Assembly: GCF_000829455.1 (NCBI RefSeq)
Contig: NZ_JXAK01000032.1
Location: 1-64,000, forward strand
Source of the DNA: Gordoniibacillus kamchatkensis
Lineage (GTDB): Bacteria; Bacillota; Bacilli; Paenibacillales; NBRC-103111
Reading direction: 5' to 3'
DNA: 64,000 bases
Positions 9,123 through 18,453 of this stretch are shown here, piece after piece. Made by a program: the position numbers and the translations under genes. Each line of letters begins with the position of its first letter. Within the stretch, counting starts at the first letter, position 1. The notes beneath the pieces were generated by a model that saw only the letters and a list, made by a program, of their open reading frames with translations, was not told the origin of the DNA and ran no database searches.

Positions 9123-10599
9123 GTGCACGTACAAATTCCATACCATCTGTATGCGGAGCGGCAGCCGACGAAGCTGCTGGCGCTGTACCATTCGCTGCGC
9201 GATTCCATGGTTGAGGGGCGGCTGCTCTATGGAGCACGGCTCCCGTCGACGCGGGAGCTGGCGCACATGTACGGTATTTCGCGCGGCACCGTGAACCAGG
9301 TGTACGACATGCTGGCCGCCGAAGGCTACGTGTCGAGCGAGCGGGGCAGCGGGACGTTTGTCCGCTACCGGCAGCCGGCGGACGCAGAGACGGCGGCGGA
9401 GGCAGCGGGCCGCCGCGCCGCGGGCGTGCGGCTGTCGGCATGGGGGCGGCGCGTCGCGGCGCTGCCCCCGGCGGCAGCGGCGGACAGCGGCGCGGGAGCG
9501 ATCGACTTCGGGCGGTTCGTGCCCGATGTCGGCGCATTCCCGCGCGAAGCGTGGAGCCGCTGCCTGCACGCGCAAGTGCGCGGCCAGAGCGCAGCGGCCG
9601 AGCAGGGCGAGCGGGCGCAGCCGCTCGGCGACCCGGCGCTGCGCGAGGCGATCGCGCAATATGTGCGGCGGGCGCGCGGCATTGCCGCGCTGCCGGAGCA
9701 CATCGCGAATCACCGGCGGCTCGATGCAGGCGCTTGCGCTGCTGGCGCAGCTGCTCGTCGGGCCGGGCGACACCGCCGTCGCCGAGACGCCGGCGTTCCG
9801 CGGCATCCGCCAGGCGCTCGCTGCGTGCGGCGCCCGCTGGATCGACGCCGAAGTGGACGCGCACGGCATCGTGCCGCAGGACTGGGCGGCACGGGCGATG
9901 TTCGTAACGCCGGCGCGGCAGTTCCCGACCGGCGCCGTGCTTAGCCTCGAGCGGCGGCAGACGCTGCTGCGCTGGGCGCAGGAGCGCGAAGCCGTCATCA
10001 TCGAAGACGATTACGACAGCGAGTTCCGCCACGGCGGCAAAAGCCTCGAGCCGCTCAAAGTGCTCGACAGCAGCGAGCGGGTCGTGTACGTCGGCAGCTT
10101 CTCGAAGTCGCTGCTGCCCGGCACGCGCATCGGCTACGCCGTGCTCCCGCCTCCTTTGGCGGGGCCGTTCGCCCGCGCCTTGCAGCTGACGGCGGGGGCG
10201 TTCCCCGTCAATTTGCTGGAGCAAAAAGCGCTCGCCGCGTTTATGGCGTGCGGCGAATACGAGCGGCATTTGCGGCGGATGAAGCGCTCTTACAGCCGGA
10301 AGTTCCAGCTGCTGCTGCAGCTCGCCCGGGCGGAGCTGAGCGAGGCGTTCGACTGGATGGAGAGCGACGCGGGGCTGCATATTTTTGGCTGGTGGAAAGG
10401 GGCGGAGCGGGACTATTTGCGCTTCCGGGCGACGTGCGCCGAACGCGGCGTTCGGTTTGCGGAAGCGCAGGCACCGGCGGCGGCCGGAACGAAATACGGC
10501 ATTTACCTCAACTTTCCCCATTTGTCCGAGGACGAGCTGCGGGAAGGGTGCCGCCGGCTGCGGCTCGCGTGGGAACAGCAAAGCCGCGATCGGCTATAA
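9123..10599 (+). pseudogene. MocR/PdxR-type transcriptional regulator, single-base frameshift
   Basis: Chimeric regulator of about 491 residues if restored: an N-terminal GntR winged helix (LPSTRELAHMYGISRGTVNQVYDML, given here only in part as LPSTRELA and SRGTVNQVY) joined to a fold-type I aminotransferase domain with the PLP lysine in GSFSKSLLPGTRIGY and the motif EDDYDSEFR. Such proteins use PLP as a ligand to control vitamin B6, GABA or amino acid genes. The frame breaks at about 9700-9706, where one extra A (gcgaatcacc instead of gcgatcacc) separates the halves; without it the sequence reads through as ITGGSMQALALLAQLL. GTG 9123 is the likely start. Its target cannot be told from the neighbours. 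Confidence 0.85.
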
Positions 10600-10720
10600 A
10601 TGGACTGACGGCGGACGCCCGGACGTCAGGCTCGGCCATAACGCAGCGCAACCAGCCATAGCAATGCGCAGTCAGTTTGTACGGCCGCGGCGAACTTGGT
10701 ATGATTACTGCAACAGACTC

Positions 10721-10892
10721 GGGCTGCCCGGTCAAGAATGGCTGCGCCGCGGACTTAAGAACGCGGGTCTCCGGCTTCGCCCACACTCGTGTTCCCTTGA
10801 ATTTGAAACGATGGAGGAACTCGGGTTCAAGGCGCACGCTTCGCTCACAGGCCTACATTCCCACCCTCCGCTCCGCCTTTCTTGGGCAGCCT
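10721..10892 (+). repeat. Dispersed MITE-like repeat, copy 2
   Basis: Same family as the repeats at 43-212 and 34958-35105. The left end has GGGCTGCCC followed by AAGAATGGCTGCGCCGCGG, and the right end CTTTCTTGGGCAGCC, so the ends form an imperfect inverted repeat. The internal hairpin is degraded in this copy. It fills most of the gap between the MocR-type gene and ilvA. Confidence 0.7.
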
Positions 10893-10940
10893 GGCAGACT
10901 CAGTCTAATTGAATAGAACCTTGAAAGGGGCGTATCCGCC

Positions 10941-12187
10941 TTGGCCAAATTACCTGTCGAGGATATCATTCGGGCGCGGCATGCGCTCAGCGAAGTGATC
11001 GACGAGACCCCGCTGCAGCGCAGCGACGTGCTGTCGCAGCAGTACGGCTGCAACGTATATTTGAAGCGCGAAGATTTGCAAGTCGTGCGCTCCTTCAAAC
11101 TGCGCGGCGCCTACAATTTCATCCAAAGCCTTGGCGCCGAGGAACGGAGCCGCGGCGTCGTATGCGCGAGCGCCGGCAATCACGCGCAAGGTGTGGCGTA
11201 TTCCTGCAATCATCTGCAAATTAACGGTCGCATCTTCATGCCGACGACGACGCCGCGCCAAAAAATTACGCAAGTCAAACGTTTCGGCGGCGACTACGTC
11301 GAAGTCGTGCTGAGCGGCGATACGTTCGACGATTCGGCCGAGCAGGCGCAAGCTTACGCGCGCGAGAACGGCATGGAGTTCATCCACCCGTTTGACGATG
11401 CGCGGACGATCGCAGGGCAAGGAACGGTCGGCTTCGAAGTCGTTCACCAGATGCCGCCCAGATCGACTACGTATTCGCGACGATCGGCGGCGGCGGTCTC
11501 GTAGCCGGCATCGGCTCCTACATCAAGAGCATCAGCCCGGCGACGAAGGTGATCGGCGTCGAGCCGGAGGGCGCCGCCAGCATGCGCCGCGCCTTCGACG
11601 AAGGGCGCGTCGTGCCGCTGGAGACGATCGACAAGTTCGTCGACGGCGCCGCCGTCAAGCAGGTCGGCCAGCTGACGTACGACATTTGCCGCGAAGTGCT
11701 CGACGACATCGTCCTTCTCCCGGACGGCAAAGAATGCACGACGATCCTCGAGCTGTACAACAACAGCGCCATCGTCATCGAGCCGGCGGGGGCGCTCCCG
11801 GTCGCCGCCCTCGATTTGTACCGCGAGCAAATCAGAGACAAGAACGTCGTCTGCATCGTGAGCGGCTCGAACAACGACATCGACCGGATGCAGGAAATTA
11901 AGGAAAGGTCGCTTATTTACGAAGGGCTCAAGCATTACTTTATCGTGGGCTTCCCGCAACGGGCCGGGGCGCTGCGCGAGTTTTTGGAAGAAGTGCTCGG
12001 CCCGAACGACGACATAACGCGCTTCGAATATACGAAGAAGACGAACCGCGAGAGCGGGCCGGCCCTCGTCGGCATCGAGCTCAAAAACAAAGAAGATTAC
12101 GGCCCGCTGATCGAACGGCTGTCGAAGAAAGATTACGGCTTCGTTGAGATCAATCAAGACCGTACGCTGTTCAACCTGCTCATTTAG
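10941..12187 (+). pseudogene. ilvA: Threonine dehydratase (biosynthetic type), single-base frameshift
   Basis: PLP enzyme that deaminates threonine to 2-oxobutanoate, the first step towards isoleucine. The restored product has about 415 residues, the length of the short Bacillus-type enzyme. PLP-lysine region RSFKLRGAYN is followed by GNHAQGVA and, after the break, the phosphate-binding loop GGGGLVAG and a single C-terminal ACT domain (about the last 90 residues), the site of isoleucine feedback. The two frames (10941-11504 and the one carrying 11450-12187) join if one G is restored in ccgccc at about 11455, giving AQIDYVFATIGGGG. The start is TTG 10941 with AAAGGGG upstream. No T-box leader is visible. 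Confidence 0.9.
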
Positions 12188-12427
12188 CCGGTGACGCGAG
12201 AAGAAAGCGCCTAGGCGGTCCGTACCAGGCGGCCCACCGCTTCTCGCAAGGAATCGGCCCGAGTATAGGCGAGCTTACTCACCGTTGCAGGAGGAGGAGA
12301 TGGCTTGCGCCGTCTTTAGGAGTGCACGTTTTCCTATGAAGTTAAGCGCCGTTACAGAGCAATGCGTTACAAGCTCTTGTATTTTGGGAAAAGCGCTTCC
12401 CTACACGCCGGAGTGTGAGTTCCAGCA
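12188..12427. other. Intergenic region after ilvA
   Basis: About 240 bp with no gene. A long-looped inverted repeat with arms GCGAGAAG and CTTCTCGC at 12197-12250 may end ilvA transcription, although no T run follows. A near-palindrome GGGAAAAGCGCTTCCC is at about 12388-12403. Confidence 0.4.
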
Positions 12428-12456
12428 TTTACAAACGGTTCAAATGCCGATATAAT
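12428..12456 (+). promoter_or_regulatory. Sigma-A promoter of the nucleoside transporter operon
   Basis: TTTACA (12428-12433), a 17-bp spacer and perfect TATAAT (12451-12456). The start point would be near 12463, leaving a leader of about 160 nt before the lipoprotein gene. I could not recognise a known riboswitch in that leader. Confidence 0.7.
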
Positions 12457-12622
12457 TTTTTCCGTAGTCGTGTGCTTTGGACAACCTCTTTGCGCCGATT
12501 AAACCTTTGGTCAAAAGACGGGCCGGCACACGCGCGGCATACATAATTTTACTCCGGAGCACTCATACTATGAGCGTCGTCTGGAAGGGAACACCAATCC
12601 GAATCGTGGGGGTTTTAGTCGA

Positions 12623-13680
12623 ATGAAAAAGTGGTTTAGCTTATCGATGATGGTCGTGCTCACGTTAGCCATCGTGCTGTCGCCTGCGGCAAAAAAGACA
12701 CGGGCACGCCGAATGCAGGCGGAGCAGCAGCGCCTGGCGGAGCCGCAGCAGGCGGAGCGGCGCCAGCCAAAACCGTAAAGATCGGCATGGTAACCGACAT
12801 CGGCGGCGTCAACGACAAGTCGTTCAACCAAAGCGCATGGGAAGGCTTGAAAAAGCTCGAAGGCAACGGCGTCACGGTTAAATATTTGCAGTCCAAATCC
12901 GACGCCGACTATATCCCGAACATGAACACGTTCGTGAAGGACAACTATGACCTCGTCTGGGGCATCGGCTTCCTGATGGGCGACCAGCTGAAAACTGTAG
13001 CCACGCAAAACCCGAACTCGAAGTTCGCCATTATCGACAACGTTGTGGACGCGAAGAACGTCGAATCCGTTACGTTCGCCGAGAACGAAGGCTCGTTCCT
13101 CGCCGGCGTCGTCGCGGGTCTTATGACCAAGACGAACAAGATCGGCTTCGTCGGCGGCGTCGACATTCCGGTCATCAAGCGCTTCGATCTCGGCTTCGAA
13201 GCAGGCGTGAAAGCCGTTAACCCGAACGCTACGATCACCAAAAACTACACCGGCGCATTCGACAAGCCGGACCTCGGCAAAGCGGCTGCGGCGACGATGT
13301 ACAACGCGGGCGTAGACATCATTTTCCACGCATCCGGCGCAACGGGCAACGGCGTATTCAACGAAGCGAAAGACCGCGTCAAAGCAGGAAAGAAAGTATG
13401 GGTTATCGGCGTCGATAAGGACCAATCACTCGAGTACGGGGACGATGTAACGCTTACGTCCATGGTCAAGCGCGTCGACGAGGCGGTTATCCGCGTCACC
13501 AAAGACGTCATCAACGGCCAATTCAAAGGCGGCACAACGCAAGTGCTCGGCCTGAAGGAAGACGGCGTAGGCTTGCCGGATACGTCCAAGAAAAACGTGC
13601 CGGCCGACATTCTCGCGAAAGTGGACGACTACAAGAAAAAGATCATCAGCGGCGAGATCAAAGTTCCGACTGCGCAATAA
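12623..13680 (+). pseudogene. BMP-family nucleoside-binding lipoprotein, frameshift in the signal region
   Basis: Substrate-binding lipoprotein (BmpA/YufN type) of an ABC importer for nucleosides. ATG 12623 starts a signal peptide, but the lipobox is out of frame: restoring one G at about 12680 (tcgcctgc to tcggcctgc) gives LSACGKKDTGT and joins a Gly/Ala linker to the conserved body (VTDIGGVNDKSFNQSAW, FAENEGSFLAGVVAG, FVGGVDIPVI). The restored length is about 352 residues. The single-base deletion would stop export if real; because all the rest is intact, a read error is likely. First gene of the transporter operon, followed by a hairpin and the ATPase gene. Confidence 0.88.
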
Positions 13681-13752
13681 TCGGGCAGCATGCCGCTGCG
13701 GCCGCGAGTCCGCCGCCACGGCGACATTTTGCATGCACATAGCATTACCCGG

Positions 13753-13790
13753 GGAGCAAGGCTAGTGTACTGGCCTTGTTCCTTTGGTTT
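13753..13790 (+). terminator. Intra-operon hairpin after the binding-protein gene
   Basis: A stem of GGAGCAAGG and CCTTGTTCC (13753-13782) is followed by a broken T run (TTTGGTTTT). Its place between the abundant binding protein and the ATPase/permease genes suggests partial termination that lowers expression of the downstream genes. Confidence 0.55.
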
Positions 13791-13825
13791 TACGGCGTGA
13801 CCCAGAGTGAGAAAGGATGGTTCCA

Positions 13826-15367
13826 TTGAGCACGGCGGACACGGTAGTGGAGCTGAAAGGCATCACGAAGCGGTTTCCGGGCATCGTCGCCAACGACTCG
13901 ATCTCTCTGCAGCTGAAGAGGGGCGAGATTCACGCGCTTCTCGGCGAAAATGGGGCGGGGAAGTCGACGCTGATGAACATTTTGTTCGGCTTGTACCAAC
14001 CGGATGAAGGGCAAATTTTCGTCCGCGGAGAGCCCGTGACGATCGACAGCCCGAACAAGGCGTTCGATCTCGGCATCGGTATGGTGCATCAGCATTTCAA
14101 GCTGGTGCAGCCTTTTACCGTTACGGAGAACATCATTCTCGGCCTCGAGCCGAGCAAAGGCTTGAACATCGACTACAAGTCGGCGCACGCCCGGGTAGCC
14201 AAGCTGTCCGAGCAGTACGGGCTGAAGATCGATCCGAAGGCGCGCATCGAAAACATTTCCGTCGGCATGCAGCAGCGGGTGGAAATTTTGAAGACGCTTT
14301 ACCGCGGCGCGGACATTCTCATTTTCGACGAGCCGACCGCCGTGCTGACGCCGCAAGAAATTCACGAGCTGATCGAGATTTTCCGCGGGCTTGTGGCCGA
14401 GGGCAAGTCCATCATCCTCATTACGCACAAGCTGAAGGAGATTATGGAGATCGCCGATACGGTCACGATTATACGCCGCGGCAAGGTGATCGATACGCTC
14501 AAGGTGGCGGAGACAAACCCGAAGGAGCTGGCCGAGAAAATGGTCGGGCGCGGCGTCTCGTTCCGAACCGAGAAGAAAGAAGCGCAGCCGGGGCCGGTCG
14601 TGCTCGATGTGAAGGATGTGACGTGTCTGGGCGGCAAAGGGCTGCCGGTGCTGAACGGCATCTCGCTGCAGGTGCGCGCCGGGGAAATCGTCGGCATCGC
14701 CGGCGTCGACGGCAACGGCCAGAGCGAGCTGATCGAGGCGCTGACGGGACTGCGCAGCATCCAAAGCGGAAGCGTTACGCTGAAGGGGAAAGACATCACC
14801 AACGAGAAGCCGCGGCGCATTTCGGAGGCGGGTCTGTCGCTCATCCCGGAGGACCGGCATAAGCACGGGCTTGTGCTTGATTTTACGATGAGCGAGAATA
14901 TGGTGCTGGAGACGTATTTTCACCCGGAATTCAGCAAAGGCATATTCCTCAACTACGATGCGATCGACAAGTACGCGGAGCGGCTCATTCAAGAGTTCGA
15001 CGTGCGCACGCCGAGCATTTACAACAAGGCCCGCTCGCTTTCCGGCGGCAACCAGCAGAAGGCGATCATCGCCCGCGAGATCGACAAGGACCCGGAGCTG
15101 CTCATCGCGGCGCAGCCGACGCGCGGCCTCGACGTCGGAGCGATCGAGTTCGTGCACAAGCGGCTCATCGAGCAGAGAGACCACGGCAAAGCGGTGCTGC
15201 TCGTCTCCTTCGAGCTCGATGAAATTTTGAACGTGGCCGACCGCATTGCCGTCATTTACGAAGGGCAAATTGTCGGCGAGGTGCTGCCGAAGGATACGAA
15301 CGATCAGGAGCTTGGGCTCATGATGGCCGGCAGCAAGCGGATGCAGGGAGGTGAGGCTCGTGGGTAA
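13826..15367 (+). CDS. Nucleoside ABC transporter, double ATP-binding protein
   Basis: Two ABC domains in one chain of about 513 residues (NupO/YufO, RbsA-like layout). Domain 1 has Walker A GENGAGKST, signature SVGMQQRVEILK and Walker B ILIFDEPTAVLTP. Domain 2 has a degenerate Walker A (GVDGNGQSE), signature LSGGNQQK and AAQPTRGLD at the Walker B position. ATG 13817 directly abuts AAAGG, so TTG 13826 with a 9-base spacing is the better start. Overlaps the next permease gene by 8 bp, showing translational coupling. It energises uptake of the nucleoside delivered by the BMP lipoprotein. Confidence 0.93.
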   Translation: MSTADTVVELKGITKRFPGIVANDSISLQLKRGEIHALLGENGAGKSTLMNILFGLYQPDEGQIFVRGEPVTIDSPNKAFDLGIGMVHQHFKLVQPFTVTENIILGLEPSKGLNIDYKSAHARVAKLSEQYGLKIDPKARIENISVGMQQRVEILKTLYRGADILIFDEPTAVLTPQEIHELIEIFRGLVAEGKSIILITHKLKEIMEIADTVTIIRRGKVIDTLKVAETNPKELAEKMVGRGVSFRTEKKEAQPGPVVLDVKDVTCLGGKGLPVLNGISLQVRAGEIVGIAGVDGNGQSELIEALTGLRSIQSGSVTLKGKDITNEKPRRISEAGLSLIPEDRHKHGLVLDFTMSENMVLETYFHPEFSKGIFLNYDAIDKYAERLIQEFDVRTPSIYNKARSLSGGNQQKAIIAREIDKDPELLIAAQPTRGLDVGAIEFVHKRLIEQRDHGKAVLLVSFELDEILNVADRIAVIYEGQIVGEVLPKDTNDQELGLMMAGSKRMQGGEARG

Positions 15368-16442
15368 GCTGCTTCGGTGGATCGGCAGCGATTCGTTCGT
15401 CGTGTCGCTTGTCGCGATCCTGCTTGGACTCATATGCGGCGCGATCATTATGCTGATCGGCGGGTACAACCCGATCGTCGCCTACATCGCATTGTTTCAA
15501 AAAATATTCGGCTCGCCGTACGATATCGGCGAAACGATACGGGAAATCACGCCGCTCATTTTGACCGGCTTGTCCGTCGCCTTCGCGTTCCGGACCGGCC
15601 TGTTCAACATTGGCGCGGAGGGGCAGTTCCTTATCGGCATGACCGGGGCGACGTTCGTCGGCGTGAAGCTGAGCGGGCTGCCTTGGATCGTGCACGCGCC
15701 GCTCGCTGTCATCGTCGGCGCTCTCGCCGGCGGTCTGTGGGGGGCGCTGGCGGGCTGGCTGAAAGCCAGCCGAGGCGTAAACGAAGTCATCACGACGATT
15801 ATGCTGAACTGGATCGGGCTGTTCCTCAGCAACTACATCGTCGCGAGCTTCTTGCTCCAGCCGGGGCAGCAGCGCTCGTACATGATCCAGGACACGGCGT
15901 CGATGAGCTTGCCGTGGCTCGCCGCGGCGTTCGGCAATGCGCGCCTGCACTGGGGAACGGTCGTGGCGCTGCTCGCCGCGGTCGTCTTCTACATCATTCT
16001 GTGGCGCACCAAGCTCGGCTACGAGCTGCGCGCCGTCGGCCATAACCCGCATGCGGCCCAGTACGCCGGCATGAACGTGAACCGCCGCATGGTGACGGCG
16101 ATGTTCACCGCCGGCATATTCGCCGGGCTGGCCGGCGTATTCGAGGTGCTGGGCGTGTTCCATTACCAGACCGTCATGGCCGCTTCTCCAGGGTACGGCT
16201 TCGACGGCATCGCCGTGTCGCTGCTCGGCATGAACAACCCGTTCGGCGTCGTGCTCGGGGCGGCGCTGTTCGGCGGACTGACGTACGGCTCGGCGGGCAT
16301 GAGCTTCGGCGCCGACGTGCCGCCGGAAATTATCCGCATCGTGATCGGCAGCGTCATTTTCTTCGTGGCGACGCAAGGCATCGTCCGCTACGTGCTGCTG
16401 CCGTTCTATAAGCGCCGGGGCAAGGAGGTGGCGAAGGCGTGA
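15360..16442 (+). CDS. Nucleoside ABC transporter permease (first)
   Basis: Polytopic inner-membrane protein of about 360 residues, NupP/YufP type of the branched-chain/ribose permease superfamily. Hydrophobic helices alternate with family landmarks such as FRTGLFNIGAEGQ, GVNEVITTIMLNWI and ELRAVGHNPHAAQYAGM. GTG 15360 has GGGAGG about 8 bases upstream and overlaps the ATPase stop; GTG 15351 would be too close to that site. Overlaps the second permease by 4 bp (GTGA). Confidence 0.93.
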   Translation: MGKLLRWIGSDSFVVSLVAILLGLICGAIIMLIGGYNPIVAYIALFQKIFGSPYDIGETIREITPLILTGLSVAFAFRTGLFNIGAEGQFLIGMTGATFVGVKLSGLPWIVHAPLAVIVGALAGGLWGALAGWLKASRGVNEVITTIMLNWIGLFLSNYIVASFLLQPGQQRSYMIQDTASMSLPWLAAAFGNARLHWGTVVALLAAVVFYIILWRTKLGYELRAVGHNPHAAQYAGMNVNRRMVTAMFTAGIFAGLAGVFEVLGVFHYQTVMAASPGYGFDGIAVSLLGMNNPFGVVLGAALFGGLTYGSAGMSFGADVPPEIIRIVIGSVIFFVATQGIVRYVLLPFYKRRGKEVAKA

Positions 16443-17401
16443 ATTTCCTGGATCAATTCGCCGATTTGATCAACATTACACTCGTGTTCGCCACCGCCCT
16501 TCTGTTCGGGGCGCTCGGCGGCATCGTCTCGGAACGGTCCGGCGTTACCAACATCGCCATCGAAGGACTCATGACGGCCGGCGCGTTCGCATCCGCCGTT
16601 GCGACGTATTATATGGAGCAGGCCGATTTGTCCGGCCCGGCGCCTTGGGTCGGCCTCGTGGCCGCCGCCGCGCTCGGCATGGTGTTCGCGCTCATTCACG
16701 CGGTCGCCTCGATCACGTTCAAGGCCGACCAAGTCATTAGCGGCGTCGTCATCAACTTCCTCGCGGCGGGCTTCACCGTCTATTTGGTGAAGCTGCTGTT
16801 CCAAGGGGCGGGGCAGACGGAGACGCTCAACGCCGTTTTCAGCAAGTGGGCCATCCCCGGGCTGTCGCAAATTCCGTTCTTCGGCCCGGCGATCTTCACC
16901 GCGTATCCGACGACCTACATCGTGATCATTCTCGTCTTCGTCGTCTACTACGTGCTGTTCAAGACGCCGTTCGGCCTCAGGCTGCGCTCCGTCGGCGAGC
17001 ACCCGAGCGCGGCCGACACCGCCGGCATTCGCGTGCTGCGCATCCGCTATATCGCCGTGCTGCTGAGCGGCGCCTTCGCCGGCCTCGGCGGGGCGACGAT
17101 TACGCTGACGACGACGAGCAATTTCTCGCACAATTCGATCTCCGGCCAAGGCTTCATCGCTCTGGCGGCGGTCATTTTCGGCAAATGGAACCCGCTCGGC
17201 GCGCTGGGGGCGACGCTGTTCTTCGGCTTCGCGCAGGCGCTGAACAACTGGATCCAGCTGTTCCCGTGGTCGAAGAACATTCCGCAGGAGTTTCTGTTCA
17301 TGCTGCCGTACGTGCTGACGCTGCTCATGCTGGCCGGCGCCGTCGGCAAGGCGCGGATGCCGTCCGCGCTCGGCGAGCCGTACGACCCGGGCAAGCGGTA
17401 G
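16439..17401 (+). CDS. Nucleoside ABC transporter permease (second)
   Basis: Second integral-membrane subunit, 320 residues, NupQ/YufQ type. Motifs ERSGVTNIAIEGLM, ADQVISGVVINFLA and LRSVGEHPSAADTAGI match the family. GTG 16439 overlaps the stop of the preceding gene. Last gene of the operon, closed by a strong terminator at 17410-17457. Confidence 0.94.
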   Translation: MNFLDQFADLINITLVFATALLFGALGGIVSERSGVTNIAIEGLMTAGAFASAVATYYMEQADLSGPAPWVGLVAAAALGMVFALIHAVASITFKADQVISGVVINFLAAGFTVYLVKLLFQGAGQTETLNAVFSKWAIPGLSQIPFFGPAIFTAYPTTYIVIILVFVVYYVLFKTPFGLRLRSVGEHPSAADTAGIRVLRIRYIAVLLSGAFAGLGGATITLTTTSNFSHNSISGQGFIALAAVIFGKWNPLGALGATLFFGFAQALNNWIQLFPWSKNIPQEFLFMLPYVLTLLMLAGAVGKARMPSALGEPYDPGKR

Positions 17402-17409
17402 GGCCAGGT

Positions 17410-17457
17410 AAAAAAAAGAGCGCAACCCGTCGTTACAGGGGTTGCGCTCTTTTTTTG
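17410..17457 (+). terminator. Rho-independent terminator of the nucleoside transporter operon
   Basis: Stem with arms AAAGAGCGCAACCC and GGGTTGCGCTCTTT and a 10-nt loop, followed by a T run. A-runs on the other side make it bidirectional, so it may also serve the small gene convergent to it. Confidence 0.9.
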
Positions 17458-17464
17458 CTCCAAA

Positions 17465-17563
17465 CTAAAAAATATCGATGTAAATCGGGTAATCGGCTGC
17501 GTCATCGTCGTCTTTCTCGATCGATTCGGCTTCCTCATTTGCAACATCTTCGGCGTCGGTCAA
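17465..17563 (-). CDS. Very small acidic protein (32 residues)
   Basis: Short gene with a convincing translation start: AAGAAAGGAG lies 9 bases before TTG 17563. The product is very acidic and ends in DYPIYIDIF; its middle reads ESIEKDDDDAADYP. The shared terminator at 17410-17457 lies directly downstream. I do not recognise a family. The codon-position pattern and start signals look real, but the function is unknown. Confidence 0.5.
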   Translation of the reverse strand: MTDAEDVANEEAESIEKDDDDAADYPIYIDIF

Positions 17564-17863
17564 GTTCGTCAGCTCCTTTCTTGTGGTGTTCCGGATACCG
17601 TTATTATGGTGGACATATTTTGGTTTATTCCGATAGCTTCCCCTAATTTCGTACAGGTGGGAGGCAGCTTTCGACGACCGATCATTTTCTCTGAGCTGCA
17701 CTGCATCGGGAGCGAATCAATCGATTTTGCAGATTGTTTCCATTACGCCTCCCGTTACCTTCACGGTTGGCGGCAATAGCTTTCATGCGCAGAATAGTTT
17801 AATAATAAAACCATTTCGTGTACAATACGGAGTATAACGCGTCAACGATAAAGGAGCCGCATC

Positions 17864-18313
17864 ATGGACAAGGGGCATCATATATCCGTTTTATGGCGAA
17901 ACCTGCTGGATATGAACAGGCAAGTAAAGTTGTCGCTCTGCAGGATGAGCGGCAAGGCGAACATATCGCCTTCCGCCATGGGGCTCATTTTCCAGCTGGA
18001 CTATCAGCCGCACATGAAAATGAACGACATTGCCGACTATTTATCCATTACGTTAGGCGCGGCAACAAGTCTTGTCGATAAGCTGGAAAGCCAGCATTGG
18101 GTGGAGCGGATCCGGTCCACGGAAGACCGCAGAATCATTTACGTGCAATTGACGCCAGAGGGAAAGAAACGGATTTCGGAGCTGAGGGAGGAGTATTCCC
18201 GGCAAGCCCAGATCATCTTCGAGCCGATATCCGCGGAAAAGCTGGAGGAGCTGAGCTCCGCGCTGAAGCTGATCGAGAAATATCTTAGCGATTCTAACCG
18301 GTCCGCGCCTTAA
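17864..18313 (+). CDS. MarR-family transcriptional regulator
   Basis: Dimeric winged-helix regulator of 149 residues: IADYLSITLGAATSLVDKLE as recognition region and the wing motif STEDRRIIYVQLTPEG. AAAGGAG lies 8 bases before ATG 17864. A possible promoter has TACAAT at 17821-17826. Terminated at 18320-18358, just before the promoter and palindromic operator of the efflux pump gene, which it probably represses. Confidence 0.93.
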   Translation: MDKGHHISVLWRNLLDMNRQVKLSLCRMSGKANISPSAMGLIFQLDYQPHMKMNDIADYLSITLGAATSLVDKLESQHWVERIRSTEDRRIIYVQLTPEGKKRISELREEYSRQAQIIFEPISAEKLEELSSALKLIEKYLSDSNRSAP

Positions 18314-18319
18314 TCAAAT

Positions 18320-18358
18320 AACGCCAAAGCCGCAACAAGGCTCTGGCGTTATTTTTTT
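18320..18358 (+). terminator. Terminator of the marR gene
   Basis: Arms AACGCCAAAGCC and GGCTCTGGCGTT with a 7-nt loop, then ATTTTTTT. Confidence 0.9.
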
Positions 18359-18361
18359 GCA

Positions 18362-18438
18362 TTGACAATAAATGGCCGGCATGATACTTTAAAAATAAAA
18401 GTAATATTTCTAAACTATTTAGAAATCAAATTACTTTT
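18362..18438 (+). promoter_or_regulatory. Promoter and nested palindromic operator of the MFS pump
   Basis: TTGACA (18362-18367), 17 bp and TACTTT (18385-18390, with an extended -10 TG). Immediately downstream lies the perfect palindrome TTTCTAAA-CTA-TTTAGAAA (18407-18425), nested within outer arms AAAAGTAAT (18397-18405) and AATTACTTTT (18429-18438). The position fits repression by the adjacent MarR protein. Confidence 0.75.
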
Positions 18439-18453
18439 CGGGTAGGAGGACTT

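Noticed and set aside
9019-10581. Long open frame on the minus strand (520 codons)
   Set aside because: It mirrors the MocR-type gene, whose motifs on the plus strand are unmistakable; high GC keeps antisense frames open.
10893-10940. T-box leader before ilvA
   Set aside because: The T-box sequence and antiterminator are not present, and the space is filled by the dispersed repeat.
12463-12622. Possible purine riboswitch in the nucleoside transporter leader
   Set aside because: The conserved purine-aptamer loop sequences are absent.
13790-15469. 559-codon minus-strand frame
   Set aside because: Antisense of the ABC ATPase gene, whose Walker motifs are clear.
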